A stretch of DNA of 64,000 nucleotides from an uncultured Prevotellaceae bacterium (GTDB taxonomy: Bacteria > Bacteroidota > Bacteroidia > Bacteroidales > Bacteroidaceae), in the NCBI GenBank assembly GCA_900318115.1, contig ONJJ01000031.1, forward strand, positions 26,265 through 90,264, given 5' to 3'. Every line of letters starts with the position of its first letter. The first letter of the stretch is position 1. Shown piece by piece: positions 16,485 through 23,702 of this stretch. A program made the translations under genes and the position numbers. The notes beneath the pieces were generated by a model. That model was not told where the DNA came from and made no database searches. It worked only from the letters and a program-made list of their open reading frames with translations.

Positions 16485-19298
16485 ATGATACATCAAATCT
16501 TGCGTACGCGCGCGCTTCTTATTATATTTTTCTTCCTTCCTATCGTCGCTGCAGCGCAATCTGCTGCCACAGCAACTCCACCCACGACCGTGGAAGGGTG
16601 GGCGGAGCGCCTCACCCGATTCGGAAAGGCCATCCCCCAGGAGAAGGTCTATGTCCACATGGACAACACCTGCTACTTTCTGGGCGACACCATCTGGTAT
16701 GCTGCCTACACCCGCCGCACCGACAAGGACCTGCCCTCCGGCATCAGCCGGGTGCTCTACGCCGAGCTCTACAACCAGGACGGATACCTCGTGGAGCGCC
16801 AGCTGGTAGAGATGAAGGGAGGGCGCGGCAACGGCTGCTTCGCGCTGCCCGATACGCTCTACAGCGGCTACTATGAACTGCGGGCCTACACCCGCTGGCA
16901 GCTGAACTGGGGCCAGACGCAGCACCCCCACACGAAGTATGCCGAGGAGTGGTTCTTCAGTCGGGCTATGGCGCGTGAGTACTACCGCGACTACGACAAA
17001 CTCTATTCACGCGTGTTCCCGGTTTACGACCATCCCAAGAAAGCTGGAGAATACTACCACGACATGACCGTCCGTCCCCTGCGCCGCAACTACAAGGAGG
17101 ATCAGGAGGGCAAGGACGTGGTCATCGCTCTCTACCCCGAAGGCGGGCGACTGGTGGGCGGAGCAGAGTGCCGGGTTGCTTTCGAGGCCACGGACGACCG
17201 CGGTATGTGGCTGGAAGGCACCATGCAGCTGCGCGACAAGGACGGACAGACCATCTGCGAGGCACCCGTCGTCAACCGCGGACGCGGACTGCTGACTTTC
17301 ACCCCGCTTCCGGGCGCGAAATACGAAGCCCTCTTCACTGCGAAGGACGGGCGCACCGCACGAGCTACCGTCAACCGTGTGGCGGCCGATGGGGTTGCAC
17401 TCTCTGTCCAGCGGCAGGCCGACGCCTTCCAGGTGAAGGTTCAGGCGCAGGGCGAGGCTGGCAGTCGGGAACTCGGACTGACCATCATGCGTGAAGGCGT
17501 GGTTGAGGAGTTCCGCCCCGTTCAGAATGGCTCTGCCAATGAGTTTGCCAATCTCCCCATAGGCATCCACCAGGCCACGGTCTTCGACTCCAGCGGCCGC
17601 GTGTGGGCCGACCGTCTCTTCTTCGTCACCTCTTCCTCCCTCACCCAGCCCTCACTCGTCGTCGATGGCGTCAAGGCGCAGTACGCTCCCTTCGAGCAAG
17701 CCCGCCTCGACGTCGCGTGCCCGGCGGTCTCCCCGTCGGGAACGACTTCCCTCTCCCTCGCCATCCGCGATGCCGCCACGCAGGACTACACCTACGACAA
17801 CGGCAACATCCTGACCGAGATGCTCCTCTCGTCGGAAATCAAAGGCTTTGTGCCCCAGCCAGGCTACTTCTTCGAGCGCGATGACGATGAGCACCGTCAG
17901 GCTCTCGACCTGCTCATGCTCACTCAGGGGTGGCGCCGTTTCGACTGGCACACCATGGCCGCCCCCAAAGCCTTCGCCATCAGTCATCCTGCCGAGACAC
18001 AGACACCCATCCTCACCGGTGTGGTTCACAACTACACGGCCCAACTGGGGGAGGATGAGTTGCGTGATGCGGCACTGGCCGAGCACCAGCGTTTCATGGA
18101 AGAAGGCACGGGCGAGGACTCCGGCGAGGATTCCGACGATGGAGCACCCATGGAAGAAGGGGGCTTCAATAACGACGAGGTGTTCCAGGCCGCAGTCGAA
18201 AGTTCCAAGCACGACATCATCCGCAAAACCCAGTATGCGGCCAACGGCGAACTGGCCTCCAGCCGCTACTTCGAGGACGAGGGACGCCTGAAACGTGAGG
18301 TGCGCGTGCATGCCGAATTCGTACAAGAAGGCAGCCAGGGTATCATCGGCGACGCCGACACCCAGAAAGGACGCTTCCGCCTGCAGACACCTTATTTCTA
18401 TGGTCAGTGTGTGTTCTTCCTCGCTGCCTCCGACACCACCAAGTGGAAGGACGGACGCGAACCCGACTGGGTGACCGTGAATCCCGGCGAAGAGGACCTC
18501 TATCCTGACTTCTACGTCCGCCTCAGTTTCCCTTATCCGCGCTTTGTCAAGCCCTACGCCTTCTATCAGACACAACTCGCACCGGCTCCCGAGGGAATCA
18601 CCCAGGAACTGGACTTCCTGACCGAGGGCACCACCACGATGAAGGCTGTCAACGTCAGCGGGCGACGCCGTGGACTGCGACGTTTCGATGCCTCCAAGCC
18701 TGCCTTTGTCATCGATGCCTACCAGGCCTTCAACGAGGTGGCCGACGCTGGACTCAGCGTGGCTTGGTACCAGGGCCACAGCCACTTCATCAACGATGTC
18801 GCCCGCACCTACATCGGCGATATGAACATGAACCGTGCCTATCGTATTGAGCCCCGATACAACAGCCGCAACAGCTCCTACTACCATACCAGTGGCACCA
18901 TCGATACCTACAACCACCTGACCAACCTCGACAAGGTCTATGTTTACACCGACTACGCTCCGCGTCGCGAGGGGCTCAGCGCCTTCAGTCAGGACAACCA
19001 GCCCACCGTCAGCATCGATCTCCGCCGCTATGAGGACCAGAGCCAGCGTGTCACCTACCGCGACCGCCGCTACATCCTCCAGGGATTCAATATCGCTGAG
19101 GACTTCTACCATCCCAACTACAGCAACCCGCCGGCCGAGGGCCGCAAGGACTACCGCCGCACCCTCTACTGGAACCCGGACCTCCAGCTCGATGCCAACG
19201 GCCGGGCCCACGTTCAGTTCTACGTCGGCAGCAAGCCCACCACCATCGCTGTGGACGCACAGGGGCAGGCTGCGGACGGCACCCTCCTGACGAATTAA
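16485..19298 (+). CDS. Large exported protein with N-terminal MG2-like (macroglobulin) domain
   Basis: A 937-aa protein with a signal peptide (IIFFFLPIVAAAQS). Residues about 50-150 carry the Bacteroidota MG2-type pattern: IPQEKVYVHMDNTCYFLGDTIWYAAYTRR, then LYAELYNQDGYLVERQ and GYYELRAYTRW. The middle holds Ig-like beta domains and an acidic stretch near residue 545-560 (EEGTGEDSGEDSDDGAPMEEGG). Around 715-790 there is a Plug-like or carboxypeptidase-regulatory-like segment, and the end (GRAHVQFYVGSKPTTIAVDAQGQ) resembles the final beta domain of this family. It should be periplasmic or outer-membrane associated. Function is not established for the family; roles in surface assembly or protease defence are guesses. 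The gene 68 bp downstream is nahK-like. Confidence 0.8.
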   Translation: MIHQILRTRALLIIFFFLPIVAAAQSAATATPPTTVEGWAERLTRFGKAIPQEKVYVHMDNTCYFLGDTIWYAAYTRRTDKDLPSGISRVLYAELYNQDGYLVERQLVEMKGGRGNGCFALPDTLYSGYYELRAYTRWQLNWGQTQHPHTKYAEEWFFSRAMAREYYRDYDKLYSRVFPVYDHPKKAGEYYHDMTVRPLRRNYKEDQEGKDVVIALYPEGGRLVGGAECRVAFEATDDRGMWLEGTMQLRDKDGQTICEAPVVNRGRGLLTFTPLPGAKYEALFTAKDGRTARATVNRVAADGVALSVQRQADAFQVKVQAQGEAGSRELGLTIMREGVVEEFRPVQNGSANEFANLPIGIHQATVFDSSGRVWADRLFFVTSSSLTQPSLVVDGVKAQYAPFEQARLDVACPAVSPSGTTSLSLAIRDAATQDYTYDNGNILTEMLLSSEIKGFVPQPGYFFERDDDEHRQALDLLMLTQGWRRFDWHTMAAPKAFAISHPAETQTPILTGVVHNYTAQLGEDELRDAALAEHQRFMEEGTGEDSGEDSDDGAPMEEGGFNNDEVFQAAVESSKHDIIRKTQYAANGELASSRYFEDEGRLKREVRVHAEFVQEGSQGIIGDADTQKGRFRLQTPYFYGQCVFFLAASDTTKWKDGREPDWVTVNPGEEDLYPDFYVRLSFPYPRFVKPYAFYQTQLAPAPEGITQELDFLTEGTTTMKAVNVSGRRRGLRRFDASKPAFVIDAYQAFNEVADAGLSVAWYQGHSHFINDVARTYIGDMNMNRAYRIEPRYNSRNSSYYHTSGTIDTYNHLTNLDKVYVYTDYAPRREGLSAFSQDNQPTVSIDLRRYEDQSQRVTYRDRRYILQGFNIAEDFYHPNYSNPPAEGRKDYRRTLYWNPDLQLDANGRAHVQFYVGSKPTTIAVDAQGQAADGTLLTN

Positions 19299-19366
19299 AC
19301 TTCCGGCGACGCGCAATCCCGAAACATCGAAATCCCGAATAACCTTTAATTAAAATAAATTACCTC

Positions 19367-20455
19367 ATGGACCAGAAACTTCTTACCATCGTCGGCCAGT
19401 TCGCCATCCGTGGCACGGTCGCAGAAATCCGCCCTCTGGGCGAAGGCCTCATCAATGACACCCTGCTCGTCAAAACCGCTCAGACCGAAGCTCCTGACTA
19501 CGTGCTCCAGCGCGTAAACACCAATGTCTTCCCTGATGTGGACATGCTGATGAACAATATCCGCGCCGTCACGGGGCACATCCGCCAGAAGCTGCAGGCG
19601 CGCGGCGAAGAGGACATCGACCGCAAGGTCCTCACCTTCGTTCCCCTGAAGAGCAACCCCGCCAAGCTCTACACCACCGTTGATGGCGAGCCCTGGCGAC
19701 TCATGGTCTTCATTGCCGATGCCGTCACCAAGCAGGCTGTCAACCCCGAGTCCAGCGAAGCTGCCGGCGAAGCCTTCGGCGACTTCCAGGCCATGCTCGC
19801 CGACATTCCTGTACAGCTCGGCGAGACCATCAAGGACTTCCACAATATGGAATTCCGCCTCCAGCAGCTGAAGGAAGTCATCGCTCTCGACCCCGTTGGT
19901 CGCGTCGCCTCCGTGCAGCCCATCATCGATGAACTGCTCAGCTATGCCGACGAGATGACCCTTGCCGAACGCCTCGGGCGCGAGGGACGTCTGCCCAAGC
20001 GCATCTGCCACTGCGACACCAAGGTCAACAACATGATGTTCGACAAGCAGGACCGTGTGCTCTGCGTCATCGACCTCGACACCGTCATGCCCAACTTCAT
20101 CTTCTCCGACTACGGCGACTTCCTTCGCACCGCCGCCAACTTCACCGCTGAGGACGACCCCGACCTCTCCAAGGTGGGCTTCAACATGGAGATCTTCAAG
20201 GCCTTCACCCGCGGCTACCTCCGCTCCGCCAAGAGTTTCCTCACGCCTGTCGAGAAGGAATTGCTGCCCTACGCCGCCACCCTCTTCCCCTACATGCAAG
20301 CCGTCCGCTTCCTCTGGGACTACATCAGTGGCGACAAGTACTGGAAGTGCAAGTACCCCGAGCACAACCTCGACCGTGTCCGCAACCAGCTCGCCCTCTT
20401 CAAGAGCGCCTATGCCCTCAAGGACCAGATGGCCGCCTTCATCGCCGAGCAATAA
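19367..20455 (+). CDS. nahK: NahK-like N-acetylhexosamine 1-kinase (aminoglycoside phosphotransferase fold)
   Basis: A 362-aa cytosolic kinase. Catalytic block HCDTKVNNMMFD near residue 215 and the metal-binding DLDTVMP near 235 are the APH-fold motifs. Beyond the fold, long stretches match what I recall of Bifidobacterium NahK: VLQRVNTNVFPDVDMLMNN near the start and KYPEHNLDRVRNQL near the end, with almost the same length. NahK phosphorylates GlcNAc or GalNAc at C1, so the product could feed UDP-HexNAc or salvage, and glmM lies nearby. The match is from memory; other sugar kinases share this fold. A strong terminator follows at 20475. Confidence 0.72.
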   Translation: MDQKLLTIVGQFAIRGTVAEIRPLGEGLINDTLLVKTAQTEAPDYVLQRVNTNVFPDVDMLMNNIRAVTGHIRQKLQARGEEDIDRKVLTFVPLKSNPAKLYTTVDGEPWRLMVFIADAVTKQAVNPESSEAAGEAFGDFQAMLADIPVQLGETIKDFHNMEFRLQQLKEVIALDPVGRVASVQPIIDELLSYADEMTLAERLGREGRLPKRICHCDTKVNNMMFDKQDRVLCVIDLDTVMPNFIFSDYGDFLRTAANFTAEDDPDLSKVGFNMEIFKAFTRGYLRSAKSFLTPVEKELLPYAATLFPYMQAVRFLWDYISGDKYWKCKYPEHNLDRVRNQLALFKSAYALKDQMAAFIAEQ

Positions 20456-20474
20456 TCGAGGTCCTGCCCCCCAC

Positions 20475-20513
20475 CGCTGCCTGCATCGCGTTCTGGTGCA
20501 GGCAGCGTTTTTT
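20475..20513 (+). terminator. Rho-independent terminator after the nahK-like gene
   Basis: CGCTGCCTGCA at 20475-20485 pairs with TGCAGGCAGCG at 20497-20507 (11 perfect pairs), followed by six T. Confidence 0.95.
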
Positions 20514-20598
20514 CTTCGCCCCGAAGTAGATTCCGAGGGCTTTTTTGAGGCAAATATAGATGCTTCGGAGGGTGAAGAGTGATTTTTTTGCCATTTTG

Positions 20599-20630
20599 TT
20601 TGGTGGAATGAAATAAAAGCCCTACCTTTG
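20599..20630 (+). promoter_or_regulatory. Promoter of the tRNA-Leu/tRNA-Val unit
   Basis: TTTG at 20599-20602, 20 nt, then TACCTTTG at 20623-20630: a full match to the Bacteroidota vegetative promoter. The transcript should start near 20637, about 40 nt before tRNA-Leu. Confidence 0.85.
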
Positions 20631-20648
20631 CGCCGTCAAAAAGCCAAA

Positions 20649-20660
20649 AGGCGTACATCT
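20649..20660 (+). repeat. 12-bp copy of the tRNA-Leu 3' end and its flank
   Basis: AGGCGTACATCT here is identical to 20752-20763, which spans the acceptor end of tRNA-Leu and five flanking bases. It lies between promoter and tRNA, as would a scar left when an extra tRNA copy was lost by recombination. Confidence 0.6.
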
Positions 20661-20676
20661 GCCGCCTAAAACTGCT

Positions 20677-20758
20677 GCGCTTGTGGTGGAATTGGTAGAC
20701 ACGCCAGACTTAGGATCTGGTGCCGCGAGGCGTGTAAGTTCGAGTCTTATCAGGCGTA
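20677..20758 (+). tRNA. tRNA-Leu (anticodon UAG)
   Basis: Acceptor GCGCTTG pairs with CAGGCGT (two G-U pairs), D-arm TGGTGGAATTGGTAGACA, anticodon stem CCAGA/TCTGG around loop CTTAGGA (anticodon TAG), a variable arm as in class II tRNAs, and T-arm GTAAGTTCGAGTCTTAT. Discriminator A at 20758. The CCA end is not encoded. Confidence 0.96.
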
Positions 20759-20778
20759 CATCTTTGACATATTATCGA

Positions 20779-20852
20779 GTCGGCATAGCTCAGCTGGTTA
20801 GAGTATCACCTTGACATGGTGGGGGTCCTTGGTTCGAGTCCAAGTGTCGACA
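20779..20852 (+). tRNA. tRNA-Val (anticodon GAC)
   Basis: Acceptor GTCGGCA pairs with TGTCGAC, D-arm GCTCAGCTGGTTAGAGT, anticodon loop TTGACAT (GAC), T-arm CTTGGTTCGAGTCCAAG, discriminator A. The CCA is not encoded. It is 20 bp after tRNA-Leu and shares its promoter and the terminator at 20858. Confidence 0.96.
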
Positions 20853-20857
20853 CAACA

Positions 20858-20905
20858 AAAATCCGCCGCAGACATCATTCAGTGTCTGCGGCGGATTTCT
20901 TTTGT
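20858..20905 (+). terminator. Bidirectional terminator between tRNA-Val and nhaA
   Basis: A 16-bp perfect stem (20859-20874 with 20883-20898, core TCCGCCGCAGACA) with an 8-nt loop, A-rich on the left and T-rich on the right. It serves the tRNA unit and, on the other strand, nhaA, whose stop is 20 bp away. Confidence 0.95.
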
Positions 20906-20926
20906 CGGAGACCTTGCCGGAACTCC

Positions 20927-22294
20927 TTATTTCGCCACCTGCTTGGGCAGCGTGTAGTTCAGCATCAGGCTGCCCACGATGGCAGAGGCAATGGTGCCGC
21001 AGAGAATGCCCAGCTTGGCCTCGTTCAGCATGTCAGCAGCCTCCTGACCCAGATGTACAGGATAGCTCAGAGCAGCAATGAACATCGACACCGTGAAGCC
21101 GATGCCGCAGAGCATACACACACTGGCGAACGAACGCCAGTTGGCACCTTCGGGCATCTGGCACCAGCCAAGCTTGATGCTCAGCCACGAGAAACTCAGC
21201 ACACCAGTGAACTTACCAATCAGCAGACCCAGGAACACACCCAGTGCCACGCCGTGGAACAGACTCATGAAGCTCAGGTCCGTGAAGTCTACACCGGCAT
21301 TCGCGAAGGCGAACAGCGGAATCACGGCGTAGTTGATGGGGAGCGTCAGCTGGTCCTCGATGTCCTGCAGCGGAGAAATCAGGTAGTCTGATGCACTCTC
21401 GATGCGGCGCAGGATCTGCAACTCGGCCTTGTCGATGACCACCGGCTTGTTCTTGTCGGCCTCCGTGACCTCAATCTCGGGATAGCGGTTCACCAGGCTG
21501 CGGATGCGCTGGGCGTAGTAACGAGTGCCCTTGACCAGGTTGGCCGGGATGCAGAAGGCGAGCACCACACCGGCGATGGTGGCGTGGATTCCGGAGTTCA
21601 GGACCATATACCAGAGCACCATACCCAAAGCCATATAGAACGCCTTCAGGCGCACGCCCTTGAAGTTTCCATAGAGCAGGATGGCAACCACCGCGGCGGC
21701 TCCGATGAGGTACTGCCAGGCCAGGCCCTGCGAGTAGAAGATTGCAATGACGATGATGCCGCCGAGGTCATCCGCCACAGCCAGTGCTGCGAGGAAAATC
21801 TTCAGACCTGCCGGCACACGTTTGCTGAAAATCGACAGCACGCCCAGCGAGAACGCGATATCCGTGGCCATGGGGATGGCACAGCCGCGCTCCATCATCG
21901 GATGACCCAGACAGACGCAGAAGAACACCACCACGGGAAGCAGCATACCGCCGCAGGCACCGATGATAGGCAACAGCGCCTTCTGCCGCGACGATAACTC
22001 GCCGCACAGCACCTCGCGCTTGATCTCCAGACCCACGCTGAGGAAGAAGAAGAACATCAGGTAGTCGTTGATGAAATCCAACAGCGACATCGGATGACCA
22101 CCATGGCTGAACACATTAAACGAACCGATGCTCAGCGACACAGGCTGTTCCCACAGCCAGGCGTAAAAGTTGCGCGTGGCGGGGAGGTTGGCGAAGACCA
22201 GTGCCAGCACTGTGGCGCTAATCAGCAGGGCACTGGCACTCACATAACGGCGGATGAGGCCGCCTAAAGAAGAATCTTGTAAACTATCTGCCAT
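20927..22294 (-). CDS. nhaA: Na+/H+ antiporter NhaA
   Basis: NhaA exports Na+ in exchange for protons across the inner membrane. The 455-aa product has many hydrophobic helices and family blocks: NDYLMFFFFLSVGLEIKRE, GMLLPVVVFFCV, ATDIAFSLGVL with the catalytic-type Asp in MATDIAF, LAVADDLGGIIVIAIFY carrying the paired Asp residues, and PLFAFANAGVDF. The frame extends upstream to 22369, but that would include the promoter box at 22329-22336, so the ATG at 22294 (MADSLQDSSLGGLIRRYV) is chosen. It converges on tRNA-Val with a shared terminator. Confidence 0.96.
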   Translation of the reverse strand: MADSLQDSSLGGLIRRYVSASALLISATVLALVFANLPATRNFYAWLWEQPVSLSIGSFNVFSHGGHPMSLLDFINDYLMFFFFLSVGLEIKREVLCGELSSRQKALLPIIGACGGMLLPVVVFFCVCLGHPMMERGCAIPMATDIAFSLGVLSIFSKRVPAGLKIFLAALAVADDLGGIIVIAIFYSQGLAWQYLIGAAAVVAILLYGNFKGVRLKAFYMALGMVLWYMVLNSGIHATIAGVVLAFCIPANLVKGTRYYAQRIRSLVNRYPEIEVTEADKNKPVVIDKAELQILRRIESASDYLISPLQDIEDQLTLPINYAVIPLFAFANAGVDFTDLSFMSLFHGVALGVFLGLLIGKFTGVLSFSWLSIKLGWCQMPEGANWRSFASVCMLCGIGFTVSMFIAALSYPVHLGQEAADMLNEAKLGILCGTIASAIVGSLMLNYTLPKQVAK

Positions 22295-22328
22295 TTCTTT
22301 AAAAACTTTGTTTGAATGAATTTGGGCG

Positions 22329-22336
22329 CAAAGATA
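22329..22336 (-). promoter_or_regulatory. -7 box of nhaA promoter
   Basis: The minus strand reads TATCTTTG, 34 nt before the nhaA ATG. The -33 element is not clear. Confidence 0.6.
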
Positions 22337-22409
22337 CACTTTTTTTCCGTTCCTTGTTCCTTTCGGCACCGGAATTTAAGTATCTTTTCACTTTCGCATC
22401 CACTTCGCG

Positions 22410-22542
22410 CATGCAAAACAGAATTCCAAAAACCTTGCTAACCTTGCTAATTTCCTTAATTTCTGTTAAGGCGGCAGGCGCAGTGGCTTCGACAGACCTT
22501 GCCCGCCCGGCCCTTGTGCCGCTTGACAGTTCAAGAAGTCTC
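22410..22542 (-). repeat. Intergenic repeat copy A (TTAGCAAGG element)
   Basis: On the minus strand the core contains TTAGCAAGGTTAGCAAGG followed by TTTTTGGAATTCTGTTTTGC. The copy also matches copy B (23519-23648) over most of about 130 bp, including the CTTGTGCCGCTTGACAGTTC stretch at the phosphoribosyltransferase end. It lies just downstream of that gene's stop. No GC-rich hairpin is attached in this copy. Together with the nhaA box this accounts for the 270-bp gap. Confidence 0.85.
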
Positions 22543-22564
22543 AGGCGGTATCTTCGGAGCTGCT

Positions 22565-23368
22565 TCAGAAGGCATCAGCCATGAGGTCGTGGCGACCGAT
22601 GAGGCTGAAGATGCTGATGCGGTTGTCCTCGTTGAGGATGCGCAGGGTGCGCAGAATCTCACCGAGGGTGCTTCCGCTGGTGGTGACGTCGTCGATGATG
22701 AGCACGTTCTGCTGGCGGATGGTGGCGCACAACTCCTCGTCAGCCTTGGTCGCAAAGCGAAGGAACTGGGTCATGTAGGGGCGGAAGCGGCTTTTCTTGA
22801 CGTCGCGTGCGATGGTGAAGTAGTCCTTGTGGTGGATGAGGTCAAGCATCTGCTGGATGCTGTCGCGTACCTGCTGCTTCTGTGCCTCGGTGTAGCGGGG
22901 CCGCCCATTCTCAAGCACATCGTTGAGATATTGTTTTTCGTATGCCTGCATGTCGAACGAGATGTTCGTGGGCAGGTTTTTCAGCAGCTCGACCTCCTGC
23001 AGCATCGGCTGCGCGAAGCGGTAGATGTAGCGGAGCATGTATTGGTTGACCTGGCTCGACGACTCGGGCATGACCACGAGGTTGAAGTCGTAGAGGTTGA
23101 TGCGACGGTGGAGGCAGTCCACGGCTTTCTTGATGAACTGAGTCAGGTCGGGCTGGTCCTGCAGGCGGTCCGTGAACTTGACGTGATGGATGAAGGCGGT
23201 GCGGAGGGCGCCGCTTACCTCGTCGCCGAACTCATAGCCGTAGTAGAAGCAATGGCCGAAGGCCTCCACTTGATAGCCGTCGCCGGTGAGGCTGACGAGG
23301 TCGTCAACACCATCGTGCTCAAAGTCGAACACGAATCGCTGTGTCTCGTTGTCGAAGCTTACACCCAT
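22565..23368 (-). CDS. Phosphoribosyltransferase-fold protein
   Basis: A 267-aa cytosolic protein. Near the C-terminus NVLIIDDVTTSGSTLGEIL is the PRPP-binding loop of type I phosphoribosyltransferases, followed by FSLIGRH. The N-terminal 150 residues (DFNLVVMPESSSQVNQYMLRYI, then LLKNLP) are like those of the stand-alone Bacteroidota PRTase proteins annotated without substrate. The ATG at 23368 is preferred over 23479 because a full promoter lies at 23399-23429, inside the longer frame. It is flanked by repeat copies A and B. Which base it uses, or whether it is an enzyme, cannot be told. Confidence 0.8.
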   Translation of the reverse strand: MGVSFDNETQRFVFDFEHDGVDDLVSLTGDGYQVEAFGHCFYYGYEFGDEVSGALRTAFIHHVKFTDRLQDQPDLTQFIKKAVDCLHRRINLYDFNLVVMPESSSQVNQYMLRYIYRFAQPMLQEVELLKNLPTNISFDMQAYEKQYLNDVLENGRPRYTEAQKQQVRDSIQQMLDLIHHKDYFTIARDVKKSRFRPYMTQFLRFATKADEELCATIRQQNVLIIDDVTTSGSTLGEILRTLRILNEDNRISIFSLIGRHDLMADAF

Positions 23369-23398
23369 ATCTTGATGACTTTGATGTCGTTTCCGCCA

Positions 23399-23429
23399 CA
23401 AAAGTACATAAAATCGTGGAGATGACAAA
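23399..23429 (-). promoter_or_regulatory. Promoter of the phosphoribosyltransferase gene
   Basis: On the minus strand TTTG (23426-23429), 19 nt, TACTTTTG (23399-23406). Expected transcription start near 23392, 24 nt before the ATG. Confidence 0.85.
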
Positions 23430-23481
23430 AGAAATGCTGTTTTTTTCGTCGGAGGCGGGGCTGAAAAGGTTTTTTTCATCG

Positions 23482-23517
23482 AAAAAGACCGCGCCGTTAA
23501 GAGGACGCGGTCTGTTT
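23482..23517 (-). terminator. GC-rich hairpin downstream of hsdR and repeat B
   Basis: AGACCGCG (23486-23493) pairs with CGCGGTCT (23506-23513), with A-runs on the left and T-runs on the right, so it can act in both directions. In the minus direction it follows hsdR and repeat copy B. The same stem recurs at 35254-35281. Confidence 0.8.
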
Positions 23518-23518
23518 T

Positions 23519-23648
23519 GCAAAACAGAATTTCAAAAACCTTGCTAACCTTGCTAATTTCCTTAAAATGTGTTAAGCAGACAAGCCAGACTGCTTCAGCA
23601 GACCTTGCACGCTCGGCGCTTGTGCCGCTTGACAGTTCAAGAAGTCTC
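23519..23648 (-). repeat. Intergenic repeat copy B (TTAGCAAGG element)
   Basis: About 130 bp, nearly the same as copy A at 22410-22542, with core TTAGCAAGGTTAGCAAGG on the minus strand. It lies between the hsdR stop (23703) and the hairpin at 23486-23513. Confidence 0.88.
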
Positions 23649-23702
23649 TGGGAGAGGGGGAATCAAAGGGCTGTGGTAGGTGATTGGACCTGAGAGTTGA
23701 CA

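Noticed and set aside
17652-19316. Open frame of 554 codons on the minus strand
   Set aside because: Antisense to the MG2-type protein, with no start context or motifs.
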